Positions 11,950 to 20,894 of a stretch of DNA of 64,000 nucleotides are shown here, one piece after another. Position 1 is the first letter of the stretch; each line of letters starts with the position of its first letter. The stretch is taken from NCBI GenBank assembly GCA_024628785.1, contig CP102405.1, forward strand, positions 496,001 through 560,000, in the 5' to 3' direction. A program made the translations under genes and the position numbers. This stretch comes from Fusobacteria bacterium ZRK30 (GTDB lineage Bacteria; Fusobacteriota; Fusobacteriia; Fusobacteriales; Fusobacteriaceae). The notes beneath the pieces are model-generated. The model saw only the letters and a program-made list of their open reading frames with translations. It had not been told where the DNA came from and made no database searches.

Positions 11950-13269
11950 TCAATCTAAATCTTCTTCTGAATATAAATTTTTATAGAGTTCTTGACGTTT
12001 TAAGAAATATTTATCCTTAAATTTATTTCTTCTATCTGTAAAAGTACGGATGATAGGTAGTAAAACACCTGCTACTATACCAGCAGAAAAACCATTGTTA
12101 TATAGATTTAATCCACCATGGACAACACCTATATTTCTAACTACTGACATATGCAGCCATCCTGCAGCTATACCCCAAAGAGGGCCATAGACCCCTGAAA
12201 TTGGAGCCATGGCAGTACCAAACAGGGCTGAAAGAACTAAAACAAATTTATCCACTTCAGTGGTTACACCAGCTAACCAAACTCCGAAAAGGATAGGTGT
12301 GATATTTAAGGGATGTTTTCCAAAAGCTGAAAAACCAACGATCGTTAAGATTCCTGCTAAGAGTGGTCCACTCAGAGTTTCTCCTACAAGGAGGATAAAG
12401 GCAATAGAGATAAACCCGTTGATCCCCATATTGATAAATGAAAGTCCATATCCGTATTTTTCTGTGAAATCAGATTTTAAACCATCACATTTTAATAGTT
12501 CTTTGTAGCCTTTGAAACTATTTTTATTGATATAGAATCCTACTAAGATCATAAGTAAAAATACCATGGAACAAGTGATTAAAAGCACCAGGTGATATTT
12601 AATTGAAATTAATTTTTGGGGCTCTATATCAAAATCATAAGCCTTAAGGATAGAGGTGATAACAGCTCCTAAAAGTCCACCGGTAAACCCTAAATTATAA
12701 AGGTTGAATCCCTCATGAAATGAGATCATTTTTTTGGCTAGGGGAGTGGCGATAAACCCTATAACTATACCTAAGATCATAGCTAAGAGATAGGCTTCTT
12801 CAAATGTACCTGAACTAAATGCCATGGCACTGATAAATGGCGCCAATGCACTGGTAAACATAATTGTAGGTAAAACTGTTTTGAAGTCTAAGTGCTCAAA
12901 TTTTGCATACATGATTCCACCTAGATAGATTGGCAGGACATTAAATATATTTTTTCCAAAGAATGAGAATCCAAAGACAGTAAAAAAAGCAGCCAGAACT
13001 AAACCGCTGATCTTTAGTCTGAAACTTTTAACCAGGATAAAATTGAAAATAAATAAACTGAATGCATTTAAAAATGTAGCTCCTAATCCTCCGATAACCA
13101 AGAAATCTGTTATCAGGGTAGAGGGAGATGTAACTATATTCTTTAATCCGATAATGATATTTGTTTTATCAATAAAAACAAAATAAGTAAAAACCGTAAG
13201 AATGGCAAGAGCCAATGCAAAGGTTAATTTTTTAGCTTTCTGCAGCCTTCCACAGCTAAATTCATCCAT
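11950..13269 (-). CDS. DUF1576 integral membrane protein
   Basis: A 439-residue polytopic membrane protein with roughly ten to twelve hydrophobic segments, matching DUF1576. It shows an internal duplication: GFSFFGKNIFNVLPIYLGG in the first half answers GFSAFGKHPLNITPILFGV in the second, and FHEGFNLYNLGFTGGLLGAV answers VHGGLNLYNNGFSAG. Such two-fold repeats are typical of transporters with inverted or parallel halves, but no substrate is known. I chose the inner ATG at 13269 because GGAGG lies 7 bases before it; an upstream in-frame start adds eight residues without a good site. An inverted repeat CCAAT...ATTGG at 13299-13315 may be an operator. Confidence 0.85.
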   Translation of the reverse strand: MDEFSCGRLQKAKKLTFALALAILTVFTYFVFIDKTNIIIGLKNIVTSPSTLITDFLVIGGLGATFLNAFSLFIFNFILVKSFRLKISGLVLAAFFTVFGFSFFGKNIFNVLPIYLGGIMYAKFEHLDFKTVLPTIMFTSALAPFISAMAFSSGTFEEAYLLAMILGIVIGFIATPLAKKMISFHEGFNLYNLGFTGGLLGAVITSILKAYDFDIEPQKLISIKYHLVLLITCSMVFLLMILVGFYINKNSFKGYKELLKCDGLKSDFTEKYGYGLSFINMGINGFISIAFILLVGETLSGPLLAGILTIVGFSAFGKHPLNITPILFGVWLAGVTTEVDKFVLVLSALFGTAMAPISGVYGPLWGIAAGWLHMSVVRNIGVVHGGLNLYNNGFSAGIVAGVLLPIIRTFTDRRNKFKDKYFLKRQELYKNLYSEEDLD

Positions 13270-13418
13270 AAAAATCCTCCTAATAAAATACAATAAACCC
13301 CAATCTTTACAATTGGTATAGACTTATATTATACTTTATTTATAGGTAAAAAAATAGTGAAAAAAACTTAAGTAATAAATGTTTTTGTAAAAATAGAGCT
13401 AAAAATAGAGGTGGATAG

Positions 13419-13727
13419 ATGTATTATGTATATATGCTGGGATGTGGAGATGGAAGTGTCTATACGGGCATAACCAATGATGTAGAGAAAAGGATGGAGG
13501 CTCACAAGAATGGAGAAGGAGCTAAATATACCAGGGGAAGGGGACCATTTGAACTCTTCTCTCTGTGGGAGACAAAAACAAAATCCCAGGCCTGCAGGGT
13601 AGAATATTTTATAAAAAAGCACACGAAAAAGAAAAAGATATTATTCTATACAGACAGGGAGTATTTGGCTAAATTGGTATATGAGGAGAAGGGGATAGAG
13701 ATAAAAAAGTTATCAGGATGGGAATAA
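13419..13727 (+). CDS. GIY-YIG nuclease domain protein (YhbQ/UPF0213-like)
   Basis: A 102-residue single-domain protein. The GIY-YIG signature appears as YYVYML then VYTGITND, followed by the conserved Arg in KRMEAH and the E of CRVEYFIK. The size fits stand-alone YhbQ/UPF0213 proteins, whose role in DNA repair is not well settled. AGAGGTGG precedes the ATG. It is transcribed away from its neighbour and ends at a strong hairpin. Confidence 0.9.
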   Translation: MYYVYMLGCGDGSVYTGITNDVEKRMEAHKNGEGAKYTRGRGPFELFSLWETKTKSQACRVEYFIKKHTKKKKILFYTDREYLAKLVYEEKGIEIKKLSGWE

Positions 13728-13770
13728 AAATAAAAGAACTCGTAGTTATTGTGAGTGATAACAGGGAATT

Positions 13771-13818
13771 AAAAAAAGATATTTCTGCATTGGAAACAAT
13801 GAAGAAATATCTTTTTTT
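13771..13818. terminator. Bidirectional terminator
   Basis: A long stem at 13777-13812 (AGATATTTCT with AGAAATATCT, then CATTG/CAATG around a GAAA loop) is flanked by seven A residues and seven T residues. It lies between convergent genes. The next 100 bases, up to 13918, show no gene. Confidence 0.88.
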
Positions 13819-13918
13819 ATACGATAGGAAACTACACCAGAGATTGGCTTTACCGATATTCTTAGTAATTATAAAAAACTAAATTATACTTGTTTGGATG
13901 CAGCGTCACGTAGCTTTT

Positions 13919-14650
13919 TTAATATTTTAACGTTTTTCCTAAAAATTCTTTTAATTCCGGTGTCTGGGGATTACTAAACATAGAATCAGCTTCCCCGGCT
14001 TCTACAACCTTACCTCCATCGATAAAGAGGATATAATCTGCTACATTTTTGGCAAAGCCCATCTCGTGGGTAACCAGTATTAGATCTTTTTTCTCTTTTT
14101 TTAACTCTAAGATGCTGTCTAAGACCTCAGAGGTCAGAGCTGGGTCTAGTGCTGAAGTAGGCTCATCCAGGAGTAAAAATTGAGAATCTAGAGCAACAGC
14201 CCGGGCTATTGCTACCCTTTGTTGCTGTCCCCCTGATAGCTGTGATGGATACTTATGACCGTGCTCTCCCAATTGAAATCTGTCCAATAGAGTTCTGGCT
14301 CTTAGATTTGCTTCATTTTTTTTGATCTTATGGACTTTTTCCAAAGGCAGTGTGATGTTATTTATCGCTGACAGGTGGGGAAAAAGATTAAATGCCTGAA
14401 ACACCATTCCTATGGTTTTTCTATAGTTGTGGAGCTCAGCCTCTTTAAATAAGAGATTTTTGTTATTTATGGTGATCTCCCCTTCTTCTGGGATTTCTAA
14501 CCCTGCTAATATTCGCAGGAGGGTAGATTTCCCTCCCCCGGAAGGGCCGATAATAACCAGGGAATGAACTCCCTTTATATCCAGCTCTAAATTATTTAGA
14601 ACAACCTGGTCACCGTATTTTTTATTTAAATTTGATATATTAATCTCCAT
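13919..14650 (-). CDS. Polar amino-acid ABC transporter ATP-binding protein (GlnQ type)
   Basis: A 243-residue ATPase that energises import at the inner membrane. It has Walker A GPSGGGKST near residue 35, the Q-loop in VFQAFNLFPH, the signature LSGGQQQR near 138, Walker B LLLDEPTSALDP and the switch histidine in LVTHEMG. It overlaps the permease gene by 11 bases and has GAGG before the ATG. Gene order is binding protein, permease, ATPase. Confidence 0.95.
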   Translation of the reverse strand: MEINISNLNKKYGDQVVLNNLELDIKGVHSLVIIGPSGGGKSTLLRILAGLEIPEEGEITINNKNLLFKEAELHNYRKTIGMVFQAFNLFPHLSAINNITLPLEKVHKIKKNEANLRARTLLDRFQLGEHGHKYPSQLSGGQQQRVAIARAVALDSQFLLLDEPTSALDPALTSEVLDSILELKKEKKDLILVTHEMGFAKNVADYILFIDGGKVVEAGEADSMFSNPQTPELKEFLGKTLKY

Positions 14651-15431
14651 ATGAAAACCTCTTTTCTAATTTTTTTGACAGGTGGGAGATAGGATATGTC
14701 AATAAGATATATCCTAGAGCTAATACTGCATAATTTTCAATGGGAGTAAATGTAATGGAATCCACTTCTTGGACATTTTTTGTAAATTCATTTACTGCAA
14801 TTATAGATAGAAGTGATGAATCCTTAATAAGGGACGCAAACTGTCCTGCAAGGGGAGGCATAACCCTCTTTATAACCTGTGGCAGGATGATATATCTATA
14901 TTTTTGAAAATTGGTAAACCCCAAAGCTTTGGCGGATTCAATCTGTGTTTTGTCGATACTGTCTATTCCGCCTCTGATAATTTCTGCAACATATGCACCG
15001 GAAAAGGTAGCCATAATGAGGACCCCCATAATATAACGGTTGTTTATGTTCAAGGCCGTTCCAACGACATAGAAAAACAGATAAACTTGGACAATAAGAG
15101 GGGTTCCTCTGATTATCTCGATGAAGATCTTAGTAAAATAATGAAGGGGCAAAAATCTGCTTTTTTGACCCATAGCTAAAAGGCTGCCGATGATTAGACT
15201 GCAAATTAAAGAAAAAATAGATATCATAATGGTTATGAAAAAACCAAAAATAAATTTATATTTAAATTCTAAAAAAACTGAAAGTCCCTGAGATTCATAG
15301 TTTAATCTGCTGAAAGCATAGTTCCAAAATATAATTCCTATGAGTAAGATGAATGTAGTATTAACTATTTTTGCTGACAAAGTTATATCGAATTTATCAT
15401 CTTTGGCATAGAATAAATCTTTAATTTTCAT
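14640..15431 (-). CDS. Polar amino-acid ABC transporter permease (GlnP/HisM type)
   Basis: A 263-residue inner-membrane permease with about five hydrophobic segments. The family contact loop EAA-type motif is seen as ESAKALGFTNFQKYRYIILPQ near residues 185-205, and the conserved RGTPLIVQVYLFFY lies before it. The N-terminal 30 residues form an additional hydrophilic stretch. It starts 3 bases after the binding-protein stop with only a weak ribosome site, so coupled translation is likely. Confidence 0.94.
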   Translation of the reverse strand: MKIKDLFYAKDDKFDITLSAKIVNTTFILLIGIIFWNYAFSRLNYESQGLSVFLEFKYKFIFGFFITIMISIFSLICSLIIGSLLAMGQKSRFLPLHYFTKIFIEIIRGTPLIVQVYLFFYVVGTALNINNRYIMGVLIMATFSGAYVAEIIRGGIDSIDKTQIESAKALGFTNFQKYRYIILPQVIKRVMPPLAGQFASLIKDSSLLSIIAVNEFTKNVQEVDSITFTPIENYAVLALGYILLTYPISHLSKKLEKRFSYGD

Positions 15432-15434
15432 ATG

Positions 15435-16208
15435 TTATAGGAAAAAAGGTATATCTCTTTTTTCAAATTCCTCTTTAGGTTCAGCAAGATATTTGTCAGC
15501 TAATCTATCTAAACTTCCATCTTTTTTATAACTCTTTATAAATTTATTTATTTTTTCTCCTAATTCGTTGTTATTTTTACTGTATGCAATAGCCCAATAT
15601 TGAGGAGTTTCTTCAAAGGGTTTTAAGATAGGTTCAGTAGTGCTTTTATTTTTTTTCCAATTTTTTAAAATTGTCAGTGGATCATATATAAAAGCATCCA
15701 CCTTTCCCTGGGTAACTTCTAAGATGCAGGCAGTTTCCTTTTCAAAGACTAAGATATCGGCTTTAGGAAAGGTCTTCATTGCTACTACATGACCTGTAGT
15801 TCCTTTCTTTACTGCTACTTTCTTGCCTTTTTTATTCAGATCCATAGGATCCTTTATCCCGCTGTTTTGGTTGGCTAAAATTGCAAGATTTGATTTTGCA
15901 TAGGGAATGGAAAAATTGATGGATCTCTTTCTCCTATCTGTGATACTCATAGATGATAAGATGATATCAATTTTTTCAGTTCTAAGTGCAGGGATAAGAC
16001 CTCCATATGCCATATTCTCGATGACAACTTCTCTGCCTAGATATTCTCCTAAATCTGTGGCCATGTCTACACTAAAACCACTTGGATTTCCATATTTATC
16101 GGTAGTTTCAAATGGAGGATAAGCCAGTTCCATTCCTACCACTAAAGGCTTCTGTCCAAAAGTAATAACGCTAAAGATAATTAAAAATAAAAATATAATT
16201 TTTTTCAT
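15435..16208 (-). CDS. Polar amino-acid ABC transporter substrate-binding protein
   Basis: A 257-residue periplasmic binding protein of SBP family 3. An N-terminal signal peptide of about 18 residues (MKKIIFLFLIIFSVITFG) has no lipobox Cys, so the protein should be free in the periplasm. The mature start has the family segment VGMELAYPPFETTDKYG, followed by GFSVDMATDLG and the DIILSSMSITDRR region that contacts the ligand's amino acid group. A strong AAGGAGGG site precedes the ATG. The exact amino acid is not predictable. Confidence 0.94.
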   Translation of the reverse strand: MKKIIFLFLIIFSVITFGQKPLVVGMELAYPPFETTDKYGNPSGFSVDMATDLGEYLGREVVIENMAYGGLIPALRTEKIDIILSSMSITDRRKRSINFSIPYAKSNLAILANQNSGIKDPMDLNKKGKKVAVKKGTTGHVVAMKTFPKADILVFEKETACILEVTQGKVDAFIYDPLTILKNWKKNKSTTEPILKPFEETPQYWAIAYSKNNNELGEKINKFIKSYKKDGSLDRLADKYLAEPKEEFEKRDIPFFL

Positions 16209-16362
16209 AAATCCCTCCTTGAATTTCTGAGTTGAAATATAAACAATATCTTAATACTATTGTATACCATAAACTTATTAAATAAAAAATTAAATTTCCT
16301 CTTGAATATAAGGTATTTAATTTTATTTATTTATATTTTTGAAATCATCTGTATTTTAAGTA

Positions 16363-16384
16363 TAAAAAAAGAGGCAAAGCCTCC
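16363..16384 (-). terminator. Terminator of the 50-residue gene
   Basis: Read on the minus strand, GAGGC-TTT-GCCTC is followed by seven T residues, 12 bases after the stop of the small gene. Confidence 0.85.
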
Positions 16385-16395
16385 TTTGTAATAAC

Positions 16396-16548
16396 TTATT
16401 TATAGACACTTAAGATTGTTGACTTGTTGTCATATGAATAATAGTTAGCATATTCCTCGATATTACCCTTTACTCCTACGTGGCAAGTTACTGTCTTTAT
16501 TTCAACTTTGTTCTTTTTTTTCTCTTCTAAAACGACTCTATATCTCAT
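16396..16548 (-). CDS. Small conserved-looking hypothetical protein, 50 residues
   Basis: I do not recognise this gene. The minus-strand frame runs ATG to TAA with 50 codons, beginning MRYRVVLEEKKKNKVEIKT and ending STILSVYK. It is supported by a strong GAGGAGG site 7 bases before the ATG and by its own terminator. The peptide is basic at the front, with one Cys and one His in VTCHVG, and has no membrane segment or signal peptide. The alternating pattern suggests a small beta-rich fold. It stands alone between the amino-acid importer and a divergent helicase gene. Confidence 0.75.
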   Translation of the reverse strand: MRYRVVLEEKKKNKVEIKTVTCHVGVKGNIEEYANYYSYDNKSTILSVYK

Positions 16549-16753
16549 GTTATAATCCTCCTCAACCACTCTATGTGATTTTTTTCTCTTATTGTTGAAG
16601 ATAGTATATAATTTTAACGATTAAAATTCAAGCGTAAAATTTAAGTTTTTGATGGTTAAAAGTGATTCGTTTTTCAAGGGTGGAAATTAAAATTAGGAGT
16701 TGGAATAAAAAAAATATATAATTTAAAAAAAGAGAAAAGGATGGGAGGAGTTT

Positions 16754-18886
16754 ATGGAGGAGATTAGATATAGACGGGAACAGCAATTGATTATGAATTA
16801 TACATCTGGAAAGATGGCTATCCCGGCAGTTCCTGGAGGAGGTAAGACATTTATCCTCAGCAGATTAGCTGCTAAATTAGTTAAAAAATTAGGAGATGAA
16901 GAGGAAATTTTGATCTTAACCTATATGAACTCTTCTGTAAATAACTTTAAACATAGAATAATGGAACTCCTTCAAAAAAGAGGCGAATATGAGCTCTATA
17001 GAAAATTTCAAATAAAAACCATCCATAAGGTGGGCTCGGATCTTTTAAGGGAACATGGGGACAGTGTGGGGATAACAGAGGGGTTCCAGACTATGACAGA
17101 TGCCAATAGATATTATTTGATGAGCTTGGTTGTGATGGAGTACAGAAGGGAAAAATCAAAAGATTTAGATTCATTTTTAGATCTTAAATATAATGGAAAC
17201 GGGATACAGGTCAGATGGGATAAGGAACTGGTCAATTTAACCCTAAAGATGATCAGTGTGATGAAAAATAAGGGAATGACAGCTAAAAGATTGTATAGTT
17301 ACAGTAAAAAATACAGAAAAGACAGTTTATTGAGGGTCGTAGGAGAGTTGTTTTATAGATATGATATGAAGTGTAGAAAAGATGGGATCTTGGATTATGA
17401 TGATATATTATTCTATGCCTATAAATTGTTGAAACAAACCCCTGCCTTAGTAGAGGAACTGAAATTAAGATATAGATATATTTTTGAAGATGAAGCCCAG
17501 GACAGTAACCTCCTTCAAAATAAGATAATAAATTTGATATCCAATGGGAATTTAGTTAAAGTAGGAGATCCTAATCAGAGTATATTGGGAACGTTTACTT
17601 CCAGTTCCCCTGAAATTTTTAAAAAGTTTATAAGATCTAACCCAAAGGTGGAGATGTTTACTGCTGGTAGAAGTACCAGGAGTATAATAGAGATAGCTAA
17701 CCATCTGGTACAAATAGTGACTCTAAAGCATCCACTTGAAAAGGTGAGGTCAGCATTGCAGCCACAGATTATAAAGCCTGTATTGGAGAGTGAGACACCT
17801 TCTAATCCAAAGATAGATGGATATGGAGTTAAAACCATAAAAGTTTTGGGATGGGAAGAGGAAAGGGAGAGGCTGATAAGGGGGATAGAGGGATTTATAA
17901 AAAAATATCCCGAGAAAAGTATAGGGATCTTGTTGCCTACTAATTACAGGATAGATGAAGTGGCCAGGATATTTAGGAGAAAAAAGATAGATTTTCAGAT
18001 TCTCAGTGATATTCCAGAGAGTCTGCTGGAACTTATGAATTTTTTAGGAGATTTTTTAGAATATCTGGCTAGGCCGTTTGAAAATAAAAGGCTGATTAAA
18101 CTCCTGGAAGATAATTTTTTTGCAGATGATGAAAGGGATGTCAGGGAAAAAATATCCCAATTTATAAGGTCAAATCTTTTGGAGGATATTCTTTATGGTG
18201 AAGAGTATCCCAAATTAGATAAACTTTCATTGAAAAAATATAAAGCTGTTTTGAAAAAAATCCGGGCTGTATTGGATCTAAATCAGAGTTCCCTGGAAAA
18301 GGTGATTGTTTTTATAGGTGAGATATTTGAAATTCATGGGGAAAAACGACTGTTGATAGAAAAAATATCCTATGACCTGAAAAAAATATTGAAATATAAT
18401 CCTAAATGGAGCTTACTGGACCTGGCTTCTAATTTAAAAAAAGCAAAGAATAGTGAATTTAGTTATATGGCTAAGGCTGTGGAAGAGGAAGGTGTTTTAG
18501 AAAATAAGGAAAAATTCAAGATAACCTTATCTAGCTATCATAGAAGTAAGGGAATGGAATGGGATTTTGTTTATTTGGTAGGAGTGGATAACAGGACTTT
18601 TCCTGTCCATCTCAATGAAACTAATTATGGCCAGTGTTACTATTTAAAGAAGGAGTATGAGTATCCTCAAATTTTTGTAGAAAAAGAGTTCGAGAGGGAA
18701 TTTGTAGATAGAGAGACAGAGGTAGGGATAGTAAAGAATAAGTTGGAGAAACTGGCAGAAAATACGAGACTGCTCTATGTAGGGATAACCAGAGCCAAAG
18801 AATATCTCATGATTAGCGGAAATGCAGAAAATGGAGTGTATTATTTAGGGGAGATAGAGAAGTTTATAAACAGCAGAGTCAATTAA
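16754..18886 (+). CDS. UvrD/AddA-like SF1 DNA helicase
   Basis: A 710-residue SF1A helicase. Walker A is AVPGGGKT at residues 25-32, preceded by the Q-motif RREQQLI. Walker B is FEDEAQD near residue 245, motif III is VGDPNQSI, motif V is SSYHRSKGMEWDFVYLVG and motif VI is LLYVGITRAKEYL. It lacks the C-terminal nuclease domain of full AddA and is shorter than typical UvrD or AddA proteins. The downstream gene encodes a separate RecB-type nuclease, so the two may form an AddAB-like or repair complex. GGGAGG precedes the ATG. Confidence 0.9.
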   Translation: MEEIRYRREQQLIMNYTSGKMAIPAVPGGGKTFILSRLAAKLVKKLGDEEEILILTYMNSSVNNFKHRIMELLQKRGEYELYRKFQIKTIHKVGSDLLREHGDSVGITEGFQTMTDANRYYLMSLVVMEYRREKSKDLDSFLDLKYNGNGIQVRWDKELVNLTLKMISVMKNKGMTAKRLYSYSKKYRKDSLLRVVGELFYRYDMKCRKDGILDYDDILFYAYKLLKQTPALVEELKLRYRYIFEDEAQDSNLLQNKIINLISNGNLVKVGDPNQSILGTFTSSSPEIFKKFIRSNPKVEMFTAGRSTRSIIEIANHLVQIVTLKHPLEKVRSALQPQIIKPVLESETPSNPKIDGYGVKTIKVLGWEEERERLIRGIEGFIKKYPEKSIGILLPTNYRIDEVARIFRRKKIDFQILSDIPESLLELMNFLGDFLEYLARPFENKRLIKLLEDNFFADDERDVREKISQFIRSNLLEDILYGEEYPKLDKLSLKKYKAVLKKIRAVLDLNQSSLEKVIVFIGEIFEIHGEKRLLIEKISYDLKKILKYNPKWSLLDLASNLKKAKNSEFSYMAKAVEEEGVLENKEKFKITLSSYHRSKGMEWDFVYLVGVDNRTFPVHLNETNYGQCYYLKKEYEYPQIFVEKEFEREFVDRETEVGIVKNKLEKLAENTRLLYVGITRAKEYLMISGNAENGVYYLGEIEKFINSRVN

Positions 18887-18889
18887 TAT

Positions 18890-18923
18890 AAAGTGGGGTT
18901 AATTCATGAATCAACCCTACTTT
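18890..18923 (+). promoter_or_regulatory. Intercistronic stem-loop between helicase and nuclease genes
   Basis: A near-palindrome of 34 bases: AAAGT/ACTTT, GGGTT/AACCC and ATT/AAT arms separated by single mismatches around CATG. Only a weak T-run follows, so it may tune expression of the nuclease gene rather than stop transcription completely. Confidence 0.55.
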
Positions 18924-18956
18924 AGGAATTTTTTAAACAAAAGGAGTTGAAAATAT

Positions 18957-19655
18957 ATGGATAAATCTTTTTATTATAGTCAAAATTCGTTGGGAATATA
19001 TGAACGATGTCCAAAGATGTTTGAGTATATCTATATAGATGGTATATCAGGAAAGGGGATAGATCCTGAATTAAAAAAGAATATAGAGAGGGGTACTAAT
19101 TTTCATATCTTAGCTGAAAGGTATTTTAATGGGATGAAAGATTACTTCTATATAGAAGATGATCAGCTTTTGGAATGGATGGATGTATTGGAAGAAAGAT
19201 ATCCTGAAGAGATAGATTACAGGACTGAATTTGAGATAAGGCAGGATAGAGATGAAATCAGGCTTATGGCTAAATATGACCTTCTTGTTATAGAAGAGGA
19301 TAAAATAAAGATAGTGGATTTTAAAACAAATAAAAAGCCATATAACATAGGGGTTATGGAGGAGGATATTCAGACAAAAGTTTATATGTTTCTTTTAGGT
19401 GAAAATTTAAAAAAAGTTTTTCCAAAGATGAAAATAGAGGATATCAGTATGGAATATTTTCAATTAAATTACCCTGAAAATAAAATTTTTATAGGATATA
19501 ATGAAAAAAAACACGAAACAAATAAAAAAAAATTAAAAAAATTAATAGGTGAAATAAAAAAAAATAAAAAAATTTTTTTTATCAAAAACAACGAAACCTG
19601 TGAAAAATGTGGGTTTGAGAGTTTTTGCAAAAAAAACTTAAAAAAAACTTCATAA
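18957..19655 (+). CDS. PD-(D/E)XK nuclease with predicted iron-sulfur cluster (RecB/AddB/Cas4-like)
   Basis: A 232-residue nuclease. The PD-(D/E)XK core shows H in TNFHILAER, D in AKYDLLVIEE, then D and K in KIVDFKTNK, followed by the Q and Y of IQTKVYMFL. Cysteines C18 (YERCPKMF) and C215, C218 and C224 (CEKCGFESFC) give the split C...CxxCx5C pattern that binds [4Fe-4S] in AddB and Cas4 nucleases. No cas gene or repeat array is near; the neighbour is an SF1 helicase, so joint DNA end-processing is more likely. AAAGGAG precedes the ATG. The tail is very lysine-rich and AT-rich. Confidence 0.87.
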   Translation: MDKSFYYSQNSLGIYERCPKMFEYIYIDGISGKGIDPELKKNIERGTNFHILAERYFNGMKDYFYIEDDQLLEWMDVLEERYPEEIDYRTEFEIRQDRDEIRLMAKYDLLVIEEDKIKIVDFKTNKKPYNIGVMEEDIQTKVYMFLLGENLKKVFPKMKIEDISMEYFQLNYPENKIFIGYNEKKHETNKKKLKKLIGEIKKNKKIFFIKNNETCEKCGFESFCKKNLKKTS

Positions 19656-19671
19656 AAAACAAAAAAAAGTG

Positions 19672-19700
19672 TTGACGAAAAGTTGTAAACACGGTATACT
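19672..19700 (+). promoter_or_regulatory. Promoter of the 17-tRNA array
   Basis: The -35 box TTGACG and the -10 box TATACT are separated by exactly 17 bases. They lie 75 bases before the first tRNA. A GC-rich discriminator-like stretch (GTCCGCGAGG) follows, as is common for stable RNA operons. Confidence 0.85.
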
Positions 19701-19775
19701 TCTTCTTGTCCGCGAGGGAAAGCGAAAAACGCAACGAACTCACAGACGAAAAGAATAAACGTTTTAAATGATTAT

Positions 19776-19863
19776 GCCTGGGTGGCGGAATCGGTAGACG
19801 CACGGGACTTAAAATCCCGTGTCCTCTGTGGACGTGCGGGTTCAAGTCCCGCCCTAGGCACCA
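19776..19863 (+). tRNA. tRNA-Leu(TAA), copy 1
   Basis: Class II cloverleaf of 88 bases with a long variable arm, anticodon TAA and encoded CCA. Identical to copy 2 at 20443-20530. Confidence 0.97.
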
Positions 19864-19883
19864 TTTAAAACACAAATCCATGT

Positions 19884-19960
<77 letters not shown>

Positions 19961-19986
19961 AAACAATTGAATAACCATATATGTAT

Positions 19987-20062
<76 letters not shown>

Positions 20063-20065
20063 TAA

Positions 20066-20141
20066 GCGCCACTAGCTCAGCTGGTAGAGCACTCGACTTT
20101 TAATCGAGTTGTCACAGGTTCAAACCCTGTGTGGCGCACCA
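20066..20141 (+). tRNA. tRNA-Lys(TTT)
   Basis: Identical over 76 bases to the lysine tRNA behind the rRNA operon at 4692-4767. Anticodon TTT, encoded CCA. Confidence 0.97.
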
Positions 20142-20146
20142 TATAT

Positions 20147-20223
<77 letters not shown>

Positions 20224-20228
20224 TATAT

Positions 20229-20305
20229 GGATCTATAGCTCAGTTGGTTAGAGCACTCGGCTCATAACCGAGTGGTCGCTGGTTCAACTCCAGCTAGATC
20301 CACCA
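20229..20305 (+). tRNA. tRNA with CAT anticodon, probably tRNA-Ile2
   Basis: A 77-base cloverleaf with acceptor GGATCTA/TAGATCC and loop CTCATAA. It resembles the Ile2 tRNA of Bacillus, whose C34 is changed to lysidine by TilS so that it reads AUA. The other elongator CAT tRNA at 20809 has the loop typical of tRNA-Met, which supports this split. Confidence 0.85.
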
Positions 20306-20320
20306 TTTATTTCAAAGTGT

Positions 20321-20395
20321 GGTCCGTTCGTCTATCGGTTAGGATTCTTGGTTTTCACTCAAGCGGGAGGGGTTCAACTCCCCTACGGACTACCA
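20321..20395 (+). tRNA. tRNA-Glu(TTC), copy 1
   Basis: A 75-base cloverleaf, anticodon TTC, encoded CCA. It differs from copy 2 only by a compensatory change in the second acceptor pair (G-C here, C-G there). Confidence 0.95.
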
Positions 20396-20431
20396 AATGA
20401 AATAAACAAACAAACAAACAAATAATTGTTC

Positions 20432-20539
20432 TAAATGATTATGCCTGGGTGGCGGAATCGGTAGACGCACGGGACTTAAAATCCCGTGTCCTCTGTGGAC
20501 GTGCGGGTTCAAGTCCCGCCCTAGGCACCATTTAAAACA
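20432..20539 (+). repeat. 108-base direct repeat carrying the second tRNA-Leu
   Basis: Positions 19765-19872 and 20432-20539 are identical over about 108 bases, including 11 flanking bases before and 9 after the tRNA-Leu gene. Identity outside the tRNA indicates a recent duplication inside the array. Confidence 0.85.
20443..20530 (+). tRNA. tRNA-Leu(TAA), copy 2
   Basis: Identical to copy 1; 88 bases, anticodon TAA, encoded CCA. Confidence 0.97.
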
Positions 20540-20557
20540 TTTATACACACATTGTGT

Positions 20558-20642
20558 GGTTGGATTCCCGAGTGGTCAAAGGGAGCAGACTGTAAATCTG
20601 CCGGCTCAGCCTTCGAAGGTTCAAATCCTTCTCCAACCACCA
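20558..20642 (+). tRNA. tRNA-Tyr(GTA)
   Basis: An 85-base class II tRNA with a long variable arm, acceptor GGTTGGA/TCCAACC, anticodon GTA and encoded CCA. Confidence 0.96.
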
Positions 20643-20645
20643 TCT

Positions 20646-20722
<77 letters not shown>

Positions 20723-20726
20723 TTTT

Positions 20727-20802
20727 GGGGATATAGCTCAGTTGGGAGAGCGCCGCACTTGCACTGCGGAGGTCAGCGGTTCGACCCCGCTTATCTCCAC
20801 CA
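20727..20802 (+). tRNA. tRNA-Ala(TGC)
   Basis: A 76-base cloverleaf with acceptor GGGGATA, anticodon TGC and encoded CCA. Confidence 0.95.
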
Positions 20803-20808
20803 AAATAT

Positions 20809-20885
20809 GCCTTGATAGCTCAGTTGGCTAGAGCACTCGGTTCATACCCGAGCGGTCGATGGTTCGAATCCATTTCAAGGCACCA
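20809..20885 (+). tRNA. Elongator tRNA-Met(CAT)
   Basis: A 77-base cloverleaf with acceptor GCCTTGA/TCAAGGC and anticodon loop TTCATAC, the form seen in Bacillus elongator tRNA-Met. Confidence 0.9.
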
Positions 20886-20894
20886 TTACAATTT

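Noticed and set aside
18957-19655. Cas4 assignment for the iron-sulfur nuclease
   Set aside because: No cas1, cas2 or CRISPR repeat is present in the window; the neighbour is a repair-type helicase.
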